Assembly (NCBI GenBank): GCA_030681475.1
Contig: JAUXWT010000049.1
Coordinates: forward strand, 71,991 to 135,990
DNA from: Bacteroidales bacterium
GTDB lineage: Bacteria > Bacteroidota > Bacteroidia > Bacteroidales > FEN-979
DNA: 64,000 nt
Reading direction: 5' to 3'
A program made the position numbers and the translations under genes. The notes beneath the pieces are model-generated. The model searched no databases and was not told the DNA's origin. It was given only the letters and a program-made list of their open reading frames with translations. Position 1 is the first letter of the stretch, and the number at the start of each line of letters is the position of its first letter. Positions 1 through 8,413 of the stretch are shown one piece after another.

Positions 1-1049
1 GGGGCAATCGCCAGGAAATGCTGTTCAAAAAGCTTTCCGATCTTCACATAATCCTGGTTTGGCACCAGCCTCATGGAGATCTTGGCAAAGGCTTTTGAGG
101 GTAGCACTGTTTTAGTTCCTTCGGCAGTATAGCCACCCCAAATGCCGTTCACATCAAGCGCCGGCCGGATGCCGGTTCGCTCTTTGGTTGAATACCCTGC
201 TTCACCGGAGAGCTCATCCAAATCAAGGTTTTTCATGTATTCCACTTTGTCAAAAGGAGCTTTGGCCATCTCATCACGTTCCTGGCGGGAGATCTCAATC
301 ACATCGTCGTAAAATCCAGGGATGGCAATGCGTCCATTTTCATCAGTCAGGGAAGCGATCATTTTGGTGAGGACATTGATGGGGTTTGCCACCGCACCGC
401 CAAAGAGTCCGGAATGAAGATCAATATTGGGCCCGGTTACCTCAACCTGCATGTAGGCCAGGCCTCGCAAGCCGACCGTGATTGAGGGCGTTTCCAGAGC
501 GATCATGCCGGTATCTGAAACCAGGATGATGTCCGATCTCAGCATCTCAGTGTGCTGACGACAAAAAGGAGCGATGTTCATGGAACCCACCTCCTCCTCC
601 CCCTCGATCATGAATTTCACGTTACAAGGCAGGGTATTGGTACGAACCATCAGTTCAAAAGCCTTGGCATGCATGAATGCCTGTCCCTTATCATCGTCGG
701 CTCCCCGTGCATAGATTTTGCCATTGCGTACTTCGGGACTGAATGGGGGCGTATCCCAAAGTTCAATCGGGTCGGCAGGCATCACATCATAATGGCCATA
801 GACCAGGATGGTTGGTAAGGCAGGGTCGATGATCTTCTCACCATAAACAATCGGATTTCCATCGGTTGGGAAAACTTCACTTTTATCACAACCGGCTTCA
901 GCGAGTGATTTTTGCCAGTATTCGGCGGCTTTGATCATATCCTCTTTATGCTCTGCCACCGAACTGATCGAGGGGATCCGGATCAATTCGAAGAGTTCCT
1001 GTATAAACCGATCCTGGTGTTTATCAATGTACTGTTTTACATGTTCCAT
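1..1049 (-). CDS. M20 family dipeptidase (partial, 3' end outside window)
   Basis: The reverse strand is open from ATG at 1047-1049 to the window edge, about 349 codons, so the C-terminus is missing. The N-terminus (MEHVKQYIDKHQDRF) and the metal-site motifs identify a zinc-dependent M20 peptidase: VYGHYDVMP supplies the first metal ligand, ARGADDDKGQ the bridging Asp, and EGEEEVGS the catalytic and metal-binding glutamates. LHSGLFGGAV belongs to the lid/dimerisation domain. Members hydrolyse dipeptides or short peptides, usually in the cytoplasm; there is no signal peptide here. It diverges from sucA across a 190-base gap. Family assignment is firm; the exact substrate is not visible. Confidence 0.9.
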   Translation of the reverse strand, partial: MEHVKQYIDKHQDRFIQELFELIRIPSISSVAEHKEDMIKAAEYWQKSLAEAGCDKSEVFPTDGNPIVYGEKIIDPALPTILVYGHYDVMPADPIELWDTPPFSPEVRNGKIYARGADDDKGQAFMHAKAFELMVRTNTLPCNVKFMIEGEEEVGSMNIAPFCRQHTEMLRSDIILVSDTGMIALETPSITVGLRGLAYMQVEVTGPNIDLHSGLFGGAVANPINVLTKMIASLTDENGRIAIPGFYDDVIEISRQERDEMAKAPFDKVEYMKNLDLDELSGEAGYSTKERTGIRPALDVNGIWGGYTAEGTKTVLPSKAFAKISMRLVPNQDYVKIGKLFEQHFLAIA

Positions 1050-1101
1050 TTTAGATAGATTTTCTATTTGAGTTTGAGTAAAGACTTCCTTTTTTTTTTA
1101 C

Positions 1102-1118
1102 CGCAAAGGCGCAAAGGC
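1102..1118. repeat. two-copy octamer direct repeat (CGCAAAGG)
   Basis: Two tandem copies of CGCAAAGG lie in the gap between the divergent M20 peptidase and sucA. It is the smallest example of the degenerate 7-8 base direct repeats found in many gaps of this window. The rest of the gap holds an A/T-rich stretch and the sucA promoter. Confidence 0.4.
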
Positions 1119-1207
1119 GTATAGATAAAATTCGTCTGCCAGGCAAAAATAGTGATTTTTTACGAAAGGGAGTTACCTTTATTCATTCTCAATTATGCAA
1201 TTATCTG

Positions 1208-1215
1208 TATATTTG
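1208..1215 (+). promoter_or_regulatory. sucA -7 promoter box (TATATTTG)
   Basis: TATATTTG matches the Bacteroidota primary sigma factor consensus TAnnTTTG and ends 24 bases before the sucA ATG at 1240. I see no clear -33 TTTG. The assignment is by consensus and position only. Confidence 0.55.
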
Positions 1216-1239
1216 ACGCGGAAATGATAATCATTGGTA

Positions 1240-4035
1240 ATGGATAAATTCAATTACGTAAATCAACCGGACAACTCGGTTATTGATGGGTTGTACGAAC
1301 AATACAAGCATGACCCGGCTTCGGTTGAAGAGAGCTGGCGGAAATTCTTTGAAGGTTTTGACTTTTGCCAGGCCAATTTCAAGGATGACAAGGGTGATTC
1401 ATTTGTGGTGCCCAACGAATTCAAGGTGATCAACCTGATCAATGGTTACCGTTCCCGGGGGCATCTGTTCACCGAAACCAATCCGGTAAGAACCCGGCGG
1501 AAATACACGCCTACACTTGACCTTGAAAATTTCGGTCTTACCACTGATGAGCTGGGTAAGACATTTCAGGCCGGGAAAGAGGTCGGCCTCGGGAATGCAA
1601 AACTATCAGACATCATTGACTTACTCCATACCACCTATTGCAAGTCGATCGGTGTTGAGTATCAATTTATCCGCAGGCTTGACATTGTTGACTGGTTTAA
1701 AGAGAAAATGGAGTCAACAGGTAATACCCCTACCTTTTCCATTGCCGAAAAGACCCTGATCCTGCGTAAATTAGCTGAAGGGGTTTTATTCGAAAAGTTC
1801 ATCAGGAAAAAATTCACAGGTCAGAAAAGTTTCTCTCTGGAGGGGATGGAATCGCTTATTCCGGCTCTTGAGGCTGTACTTCGCAAAGGAGGCGCATTGG
1901 GGATTGAGGAGTTTTTCATTGGCATGGCCCATCGCGGACGGTTAAATGTTTTGGCCAACATTATGCACAAACCCGTTGAGCGCATCTTTTCAGAATTCGA
2001 AGGAAAGGAATATGAAGATGAAGATCTGCTGGGCGATGTGAAATATCATCTTGGTTTTTCCAACCTTGTGAAGACACGCAGTGGAAAAAAGGTGCTTGTT
2101 ACCTTGTCGCCAAACCCCTCTCACCTTGAAACGGTAGATCCGGTGGTAGAAGGACTTTCCCGCTCGATCATTGACCATGTTTATCACGGGGATGACAGCA
2201 AGGTTGCTTCGATCCTGATCCATGGGGATGCCTCCATCTCCGGTCAGGGGATCATTTATGAAATGGTGCAGATGTCGGAGCTTGATGGGTACAAAACCGG
2301 GGGAACCATACACATCGTAGTCAACAACCAGATCGGTTTTACAACCAATTACCTCGATGGCCGTTCGAGCGTCTATTGCACCGATGTGGCCAAGGTCATT
2401 CAGTCTCCCATTTTTCATGTAAATGCCGATGATGTCGAAGCGGTCGTCTATACTGTTATGCTGGCCATGGAATTCAGGGCTGCCTTTAAGAAAGATATCT
2501 TCATCGACCTCCTGGGATACCGGAAATACGGGCATAACGAAAGTGATGAACCCCGGTTTACCCAGCCGGCACTCTATAAAATTATCGAACAGCATCCCGA
2601 TCCCCTTGAAATTTACCTCAAAAAACTTGAGGCTGAAAATGATCTGGAGGAATTCGATGTCAGACAAATAACGGACAAGATCAACGCACACCTGGAACAG
2701 GGCTTCGAATCGGCAAAGTCGATCATGAAAGGAGATATTTCGCCATTTTTGGCGAACACCTGGGAGGGATTCAGAAAGGCCGGCGCCGCAGATTTCAAAT
2801 CATCTCCGGTAACCGCGATTTCTGAGTCAACTTTAAATGATATAGGCGCCAGGCTGACGGCGCTTCCGGATGGGAGAAACTTCTTCCGGAAGATCATCAA
2901 AATGCAGGACGACCGAAAAGCAATGCTTCTATCGGGGAAATTAGACTGGGCAATGGGTGAACTTCTTGCCTATGGTTCCCTGCTGAAAGAAGGACACCCG
3001 GTTCGTTTGAGCGGACAGGACTGCCAACGCGGGACCTTCAGCCACCGGCACGCCGTACTGACCGTGGAAGACTCTGAAGAGAACTTCATTCCACTCGATA
3101 ACATCTCATCAGACCAGGGCAGATTCAGTATTTATAATTCACCGTTGTCGGAATATGGTGTCCTTGGTTTTGATTATGGTTATGCGCTTGCAACACCCCA
3201 TGGATTAACGGTTTGGGAAGCCCAATTCGGCGACTTCAGCAATGGCGCCCAGATCCTCATCGACCAGTATATCAGCAGCGCCGAAGATAAATGGAGGGTA
3301 AAGAACGGACTGGTGATGCTGTTACCGCATGGATTTGAAGGCCAGGGGCCGGAACACAGTTCCGCCAGGCTGGAGCGATATCTTTCTCTTTGTGCCAATC
3401 TCAATATGCAGATCGTAAATTGCACCACCCCGGCTAATTTCTTTCATGCACTGCGACGACAACTTTCCTGGCCTTTCCGTAAACCTTTGATTGTATTTAC
3501 TCCAAAGAGCCTGCTTCGCCATCCTGAGTGCATTTCATCCATTGAGGACTTCACCACCGGAGGTTTTCGTGAAGTTATTGACGATATGACTGCCGATCCT
3601 GCTTTGATCCGCCGTGTGGCATTATGCTCAGGGAAAGTCTATTACGACATCCTGGAAGAAAAAAAGAAGCTGCAGATCAACGATGTAGCTGTTATCCGGT
3701 TGGAACAGATCTATCCACTACCTATGGAACAGCTTAAAACAGTATTAACCAGATATTCTAATGCCAACCATTTTGAATGGGTTCAGGAGGAGCCGGTAAA
3801 TATGGGCGCATGGAAGTATATCTCCCAGAATATGGTGTTCAACGCTGGTTCCAAAATTCCCAAATTTTACCACACCGCCCGTCCTGCCAGTGGAAGCCCG
3901 GCGACAGGATCATCCAGGTTGCATAAAATCCAGCAAAAACTCATCGTTGAAAAGGCGCTTGGAAAATGCACGTGCGACCATGCAAACGTTTCGTGCAAGC
4001 TGCATTGCGCCGAACATGAATTTCAGCTCGTGTAA
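1240..4035 (+). CDS. sucA: 2-oxoglutarate dehydrogenase E1 component
   Basis: Thiamine-diphosphate E1 subunit that decarboxylates 2-oxoglutarate in the TCA cycle and passes the succinyl group to the E2 lipoyl arm. The 931-residue length fits the family. MAHRGRLNVL (from about residue 229), HGDASISGQG (about 328), the ThDP/Mg region GGTIHIVVNNQIGF (about 354-367) and YGHNESDEP (about 430) are hallmark E1o motifs, and GQDCQRGTFSHRH (about 592) marks the pyrimidine-binding domain. An upstream TTG at 1234 is in frame, but ATG 1240 gives the usual family start MDKFNYVNQPDNSVIDGLY. The E2 gene follows; the E3 lipoamide dehydrogenase is not in the window. Confidence 0.97.
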   Translation: MDKFNYVNQPDNSVIDGLYEQYKHDPASVEESWRKFFEGFDFCQANFKDDKGDSFVVPNEFKVINLINGYRSRGHLFTETNPVRTRRKYTPTLDLENFGLTTDELGKTFQAGKEVGLGNAKLSDIIDLLHTTYCKSIGVEYQFIRRLDIVDWFKEKMESTGNTPTFSIAEKTLILRKLAEGVLFEKFIRKKFTGQKSFSLEGMESLIPALEAVLRKGGALGIEEFFIGMAHRGRLNVLANIMHKPVERIFSEFEGKEYEDEDLLGDVKYHLGFSNLVKTRSGKKVLVTLSPNPSHLETVDPVVEGLSRSIIDHVYHGDDSKVASILIHGDASISGQGIIYEMVQMSELDGYKTGGTIHIVVNNQIGFTTNYLDGRSSVYCTDVAKVIQSPIFHVNADDVEAVVYTVMLAMEFRAAFKKDIFIDLLGYRKYGHNESDEPRFTQPALYKIIEQHPDPLEIYLKKLEAENDLEEFDVRQITDKINAHLEQGFESAKSIMKGDISPFLANTWEGFRKAGAADFKSSPVTAISESTLNDIGARLTALPDGRNFFRKIIKMQDDRKAMLLSGKLDWAMGELLAYGSLLKEGHPVRLSGQDCQRGTFSHRHAVLTVEDSEENFIPLDNISSDQGRFSIYNSPLSEYGVLGFDYGYALATPHGLTVWEAQFGDFSNGAQILIDQYISSAEDKWRVKNGLVMLLPHGFEGQGPEHSSARLERYLSLCANLNMQIVNCTTPANFFHALRRQLSWPFRKPLIVFTPKSLLRHPECISSIEDFTTGGFREVIDDMTADPALIRRVALCSGKVYYDILEEKKKLQINDVAVIRLEQIYPLPMEQLKTVLTRYSNANHFEWVQEEPVNMGAWKYISQNMVFNAGSKIPKFYHTARPASGSPATGSSRLHKIQQKLIVEKALGKCTCDHANVSCKLHCAEHEFQLV

Positions 4036-4060
4036 TTGTGGTTTATTAATACATTCGTTG

Positions 4061-4068
4061 TAATTTTG
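4061..4068 (+). promoter_or_regulatory. possible sucB -7 promoter box (TAATTTTG)
   Basis: TAATTTTG fits TAnnTTTG and lies just after the sucA stop, 113 bases before the sucB start. If used, the sucB leader would contain the whole GTCAC heptamer array. Readthrough from sucA is an equally good explanation for sucB expression. Confidence 0.4.
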
Positions 4069-4094
4069 CAATCCGGTAGGAAATAAAAACATTT

Positions 4095-4143
4095 GTCACC
4101 CGTCAGATGTTACCCGTCACGCATCACGCGTCACCTGTCATCT
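4095..4143. repeat. degenerate heptamer array (GTCACNN)
   Basis: Seven consecutive 7-base units (GTCACCC, GTCAGAT, GTTACCC, GTCACGC, ATCACGC, GTCACCT, GTCATCT) fill most of the sucA-sucB gap. The same heptamer family, in either orientation, recurs at 7569-7610, 19736-19768 and 41810-41853. Units share the frame but differ in sequence, so this is not a simple slippage microsatellite. Confidence 0.75.
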
Positions 4144-4181
4144 TATTTCCTACACACAAGTAACGTAACACCAAGAACTAC

Positions 4182-5432
4182 ATGCCCATGGCAATTGAAA
4201 TAAAAGTTCCCAGCCCCGGTGAATCCATTACCCAGGTCCAATTGGCAAAATGGCTGGTAGCCGACGGTGAAGCAGTTGAAAGAGACCAGGAGATCGTTGA
4301 AATTGATTCCGACAAAGCCTCGTTCCCGATATCAGCGCCTGAAGATGGCGTGATAAAGATTTTAGTTAAAGAAGGTGAAACCGTTGCGGTGGGAGCGGTG
4401 ATTGCGGTTATTGAAGAGATGGGTGGGAAGGATCAGAATGCAAAGAGCAAAATGCAAAATGCAAAGGTCAAAACTGCTGACATCCGGCAGTCCCCGATGC
4501 AAAGTCCACCCGCTCCCCCGTTAACCAGTTCACCCGTTACCCTCCATGCCTCTCCCTTGGCCAGAAAAATAATCGAGGAAAAAAAGGTAAATCCGGGTGA
4601 ATTGAAAACCGCCTTTCCAGGGAAAAAGATAACACGCAAAGATATCGAAGCCTTCATCACCAGTAAAAAAGAAGATGCCTCAACAGTTTCATTCACAGGA
4701 ACAAGGGATGAGGTTCGGAAAAAAATGACGACTCTGCGGTTAAAACTTGCGGAACGGCTGGTATCGGTGAAAAACCAAACAGCTATGTTGACCACCTTCA
4801 ACGAGATCAACATGCAGGGCGTCATGAACATCCGGGAAAAATACGGTGAAACTTTTAAAGAACGCTATGGTGTGAGTTTGGGGTTTATGTCGATTTTTAC
4901 AAAAGCCGTAACGATCGCGCTCAAGGAATTCCCGCGCGTGAACTCCATGATCGATGGCGACGAATTGGTTACACCCACCTATGTAGATATCAGCATCGCG
5001 GTAAGCGCGCCGAAAGGTCTGGTTGTTCCGGTTTTACGGAACACAGAGATGATGAGTTTTGCCGAAATAGAGTTGAAGATCAAAGAACTCGCCGGAAAGG
5101 CGCGTGATAACAGAATATCCATCGACGACATGAAAGGGGGTACATTTACCATCTCAAATGGTGGGGTGTTCGGCTCGCTGATGTCAACCCCGATACTCAA
5201 TCCACCTCAGAGCGCCATCCTCGGCATGCATAAAATCGAAGATCGACCCATTGCCGTTGACGGAAAGGTGGTTATTGCACCTATGATGTATGTGGCGCTT
5301 TCGTACGATCACCGGGTGATCGATGGTCGTGAATCGGTCAGTTTTCTGCTCAAAGTCAAAGAGTTGATTGAAGATCCTGCAACAATGCTGACTGAGGGTC
5401 TTGATCCCGTCAAATTGATGCTCGACCTGTAA
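4182..5432 (+). CDS. sucB: 2-oxoglutarate dehydrogenase E2, dihydrolipoamide succinyltransferase
   Basis: Transfers the succinyl group from the lipoyl arm to CoA. Three domains are visible: an N-terminal lipoyl domain with the lipoylation Lys in EIDSDKAS (about residues 41-48), a peripheral E3/E1-binding domain (ASPLARKIIEEKKVN, about 123-155), and the C-terminal acetyltransferase domain ending with the catalytic SYDHRVIDG. It follows sucA, as expected. The linker at about residues 85-122 is odd: its DNA at 4436-4478 is a run of AAAATGC-like heptamers and at 4500-4549 a C-rich octamer-like run, like the intergenic repeats of this window. ATG 4188 is an alternative start; both give the family N-terminus MAIEIKVPSPGES. 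Confidence 0.95.
   Translation: MPMAIEIKVPSPGESITQVQLAKWLVADGEAVERDQEIVEIDSDKASFPISAPEDGVIKILVKEGETVAVGAVIAVIEEMGGKDQNAKSKMQNAKVKTADIRQSPMQSPPAPPLTSSPVTLHASPLARKIIEEKKVNPGELKTAFPGKKITRKDIEAFITSKKEDASTVSFTGTRDEVRKKMTTLRLKLAERLVSVKNQTAMLTTFNEINMQGVMNIREKYGETFKERYGVSLGFMSIFTKAVTIALKEFPRVNSMIDGDELVTPTYVDISIAVSAPKGLVVPVLRNTEMMSFAEIELKIKELAGKARDNRISIDDMKGGTFTISNGGVFGSLMSTPILNPPQSAILGMHKIEDRPIAVDGKVVIAPMMYVALSYDHRVIDGRESVSFLLKVKELIEDPATMLTEGLDPVKLMLDL
4436..4549. repeat. heptamer/octamer repeat tract inside the sucB linker
   Basis: AAAGAGC, AAAATGC, AAAATGC, AAAGGTC form a period-7 run near 4443-4470, followed by a C-rich run with recurrent CACCCG/CCCGTTA words to 4549. Both types also occur in non-coding gaps (11467-11510 and 19780-19822). 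The tract stays in frame and encodes Lys/Asn/Ala-rich and then Pro/Ser-rich sequence between two folded domains, where an insertion would be tolerated. Confidence 0.55.
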
Positions 5433-5441
5433 AAAAGTACA

Positions 5442-7013
5442 ATGAGAAAAACTGTGGATTTCCTGGTGATCGGTTCAGGTATAGCCGGCCTCACTTTCGC
5501 CCTCAAGGTGGCAAAGCATGGAAAGGTGTGCATTGTCACCAAATCGAAAATGGACGATACCACAACCAGTTGGGCACAGGGTGGCATTGCTGCAGTGATG
5601 TACACACCCGACTCGTATGAAAAACATATTCAGGATACTATCAGCGCAGGTGACGGGTTGTGTAATGAAGAGGTAGTCAGGTTCACGATCACCGAGTCAA
5701 CCGAGCGGATTAAGGAATTGGTGAAGTGGGGCACGAAATTCGACAAAACCACTACCGGGCGTTACGACCTGGCAAAGGAGGGTGGGCACTCTGAATACCG
5801 CGTGCTGCATCATAAAGACAGTACCGGGAGGGAGATCGAGAATAAATTGCTGGATCAGGTCAAGAAACATCCGAACATCGAGATCCTTGAAAATCATTTC
5901 ACCATCGATATCCTCACCCAGCACCACCTCGGAATGGAGGTCAACAGCCGTATGCCCGGCATCACCTGTTTTGGGGCTTTTGTCCTGAACCCCAGAACGC
6001 ACCTGGTTGACACCATTTTGTCGAAAATTACACTCATCGCCACAGGGGGCGCAAGCAATGTGTACAGCAACACCACGAACCCGCTTATTTCAACCGGCGA
6101 TGGCGTTGCGATGGTTTACCGTGCGAAGGGAGCAGTGGAGAATATGGAGTTCATCCAGTTCCATCCCACCGCACTATACCATCCGGAGGAAAAACCAGCT
6201 TTTCTGATCACCGAAGCTATGCGTGGCTTTGGCGCGATACTGAAAACCCGGGAGGGCAAAGAGTTCATGCATAAATATGACGCAAGGCTCTCCCTGGCCC
6301 CCCGGGATGTTGTGGCTCGTGCCATCGACAATGAATTGAAAATCAGTGGTGAAGACTATCTCTATCTTGATTGCCGTCATCTGAATAAAAACGAACTGAT
6401 CAACCACTTCCCGACAATCTATGCCAAATGCCTGTCAATGGGAATTGATATCAGCAAAGATATGATCCCTGTAGTACCTGCAGCTCACTACACATGCGGC
6501 GGAATAAAAGTTGATGTAAACGGAAGGAGTTCCATTGTTAGCCTTTTTGCTTCCGGAGAATGCACTTCGACCGGGATGCATGGAGCCAACCGGCTGGCCT
6601 CGAATTCATTGCTTGAATCACTTGTGTTTTCTCACCGCGCCAGTGAAGAAGCCATCAGGCTGGTCGGGAGCATTTCTCATTGTCACGAAATTCCGGACTG
6701 GAATGCAGAGGGGATGGTGCTCAACGAAGAGATGGTGCTCATCACCCAGTCGCTGAAAGAACTCCAGAGCATAATGAGCAGCTACGTGGGCATTGTACGC
6801 TCAAACCTGCGCCTGCAGCGGGCATATGACCGGCTCGAACTCTTATACCGCGAATCAGAAGATATGTACAATAAGTCTATTCTCACACCCAGGTTGTGTG
6901 AATTGAGAAACCTGATCAATATCGGATACCTGATCATCAAGGCTGCAAGTCGACGGCATGAGAGCAGGGGTTTGCATTATTCGCTTGATTATCCAAGAAC
7001 AAAACCAAAATAA
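5442..7013 (+). CDS. nadB: L-aspartate oxidase
   Basis: FAD-dependent oxidation of L-aspartate to iminoaspartate, the first step of de novo NAD synthesis. The protein has 523 residues, normal for NadB. The N-terminal dinucleotide-binding motif GSGIAGL is at about residues 11-17, and SWAQGGIAAV (about 43-52) is the NadB flavin/substrate motif that separates it from fumarate reductase flavoproteins in practice. HPTALY and the late CTSTGMHGANRLASNSLLE are typical, followed by the C-terminal helical domain. It starts 9 bases after sucB and is likely co-transcribed. Quinolinate synthase (nadA) and nadC are not in the window. Confidence 0.95.
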   Translation: MRKTVDFLVIGSGIAGLTFALKVAKHGKVCIVTKSKMDDTTTSWAQGGIAAVMYTPDSYEKHIQDTISAGDGLCNEEVVRFTITESTERIKELVKWGTKFDKTTTGRYDLAKEGGHSEYRVLHHKDSTGREIENKLLDQVKKHPNIEILENHFTIDILTQHHLGMEVNSRMPGITCFGAFVLNPRTHLVDTILSKITLIATGGASNVYSNTTNPLISTGDGVAMVYRAKGAVENMEFIQFHPTALYHPEEKPAFLITEAMRGFGAILKTREGKEFMHKYDARLSLAPRDVVARAIDNELKISGEDYLYLDCRHLNKNELINHFPTIYAKCLSMGIDISKDMIPVVPAAHYTCGGIKVDVNGRSSIVSLFASGECTSTGMHGANRLASNSLLESLVFSHRASEEAIRLVGSISHCHEIPDWNAEGMVLNEEMVLITQSLKELQSIMSSYVGIVRSNLRLQRAYDRLELLYRESEDMYNKSILTPRLCELRNLINIGYLIIKAASRRHESRGLHYSLDYPRTKPK

Positions 7014-7053
7014 CCAGCATCATCAACGGGAAGATAAAAAAACAGCATATCTC

Positions 7054-7572
7054 ATGGCTTTGATTAAATCAGTAAAAGGAATCCTTCCGACATTTGGTAA
7101 AGATTGTTTTCTGGCAGACAATGCGACCATAACCGGCGATGTGATCATGGGCGAAGGTTGCAGCGTTTGGTTCAATGCAGTGATCCGCGGCGATGTTCAC
7201 TCCATCCGCATCGGGAATAATGTGAACATCCAGGATGGGGCGATTATTCACTGCACTTATCAGAAAGCCCCGGTGAATATCGGGAACAACGTTTCTGTTG
7301 CCCATAACGCCATCATCCACGGTTGTACCATCAGCGACAACGTGCTGATCGGAATGGGCGCCATCGTGATGGACGGCGCCGTGATCCACAGCAACTCCAT
7401 CATCGGCGCCGGCGCCCTGATCACCAAAGGTACGGTTGTTGAATCCGGCTCGGTTTGGGCAGGACTGCCGGCACGCAAGGTTAAAGACATTGATCAATCA
7501 TTGCTGGAAGGACAGGTGAACCGGATCTCTAAAAACTATAAGATGTATGCAGGGTGGTATGATGAAAAGTGA
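7054..7572 (+). CDS. gamma carbonic anhydrase family protein (hexapeptide repeat)
   Basis: A 172-residue left-handed beta-helix protein of the YrdA/PaaY/gamma-CA type. Hexapeptide repeats run from about residue 15 to 145 (for example VNIQDGAIIHC, VSVAHNAIIHGCTI, VLIGMGAIVMDGAVI), with the His residues of IIHC, VAHNAIIHGC placed as in zinc-binding gamma-CAs. Such proteins bind a divalent metal as trimers; carbonic anhydrase activity is proven for only a few members. The open frame extends upstream to 6958 inside nadB, but ATG 7054 gives the conserved N-terminus MALIKSVKGILPTFG and lies after the nadB stop. Confidence 0.88.
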   Translation: MALIKSVKGILPTFGKDCFLADNATITGDVIMGEGCSVWFNAVIRGDVHSIRIGNNVNIQDGAIIHCTYQKAPVNIGNNVSVAHNAIIHGCTISDNVLIGMGAIVMDGAVIHSNSIIGAGALITKGTVVESGSVWAGLPARKVKDIDQSLLEGQVNRISKNYKMYAGWYDEK

Positions 7573-7610
7573 CACGTGACGCATGACACGTGACAAATGA
7601 TGGGTGACGA
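7569..7610. repeat. degenerate heptamer array (GTGACNN)
   Basis: Six 7-base units (GTGACAC, GTGACGC, ATGACAC, GTGACAA, ATGATGG, GTGACGA) cover the gap between the gamma-CA gene and the acyltransferase. It is the reverse-oriented form of the GTCAC array at 4095. The first unit overlaps the gamma-CA stop codon. Confidence 0.7.
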
Positions 7611-7624
7611 TTAAACAATTAGCA

Positions 7625-8407
7625 ATGCGTCCAGAGATCACAAGAGAAAATGAATACATTACATCCGGAGATACTCCGCATCTTCTATTGGACAGGTTAA
7701 CCTTCAATTCGCGGTTTGTTTTTACAGAGCTGTTTTTAAACACTGTTTTTAAGTCCCGGAGGCAGGCGCGCAAAGGTAAGTATTACACAAATGAATGGAT
7801 TGATTCATCACATGAAATTTTCACCAATGTGGAACGATGCGGCGGCCGAATCCATATCACGGGAATGGATAACATCCGCAACAGCCGGGAGCCGGTTATT
7901 TTATTGAGCAACCACATGAGTACGCTCGAAACCATGATCTTTCCAGGGATCATCCAGCCTTTGATCGATGTCACCTTTGTGGTTAAAGATGAACTGGTGA
8001 ATCACTGGGCATTTAAAGATGTCATGCAATCGAGGAATCCTATCGTTCTTAGCCGTGCAAACCCGCGTGAAGATTTCAGGATTGTGATGGAGCAGGGGAT
8101 GGATCGGCTGAGAAACAACATTTCGATCATAATTTTTCCTCAAAGCACCCGAAAGGTTGCATTTAATCCTGCTGAATTCAATTCCCTGGGAACGAAACTG
8201 GCTGCAAAAGCAGGTGTAAAGGTTGTTCCCGTCGCGATTAAAACAGATTTCTGGGGATTTGGCAAATTCTCTAAATATCTCGGGCCGATTGACCGGAATA
8301 AAATCGTTCACATCGCATTCGGCGAACCGATAACCGTGAATGGATCAGGTAAAGAGGAGCATTTACGGGTCGTGGACTTTATTCAGAGTCATCTTGAACG
8401 TTGGTAA
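7625..8407 (+). CDS. 1-acyl-glycerol-3-phosphate acyltransferase-like protein
   Basis: A 260-residue PlsC-like acyltransferase, predicted to move an acyl chain onto a lyso-lipid at the inner membrane. Motif I is the variant SNHMSTLET (His then Glu after four residues, instead of HX4D), motif III is FPQSTR in place of FPEGTR, and VVPVAIKTD resembles motif IV. These deviations make classical PlsC activity uncertain; a specialised acyl acceptor is possible. ATG 7625 is preferred over a non-ATG at 7604, which lies in the repeat array. It ends 6 bases before the GH13 gene, so the two are probably co-transcribed. Confidence 0.75.
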   Translation: MRPEITRENEYITSGDTPHLLLDRLTFNSRFVFTELFLNTVFKSRRQARKGKYYTNEWIDSSHEIFTNVERCGGRIHITGMDNIRNSREPVILLSNHMSTLETMIFPGIIQPLIDVTFVVKDELVNHWAFKDVMQSRNPIVLSRANPREDFRIVMEQGMDRLRNNISIIIFPQSTRKVAFNPAEFNSLGTKLAAKAGVKVVPVAIKTDFWGFGKFSKYLGPIDRNKIVHIAFGEPITVNGSGKEEHLRVVDFIQSHLERW

Positions 8408-8413
8408 TACCTT

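Noticed and set aside
1990-2691. Long reverse-strand frame inside sucA (233 codons)
   Set aside because: It is antisense to conserved E1 motifs, has no family similarity that I can see, and lacks a promoter; it is a shadow of the sucA codon pattern.
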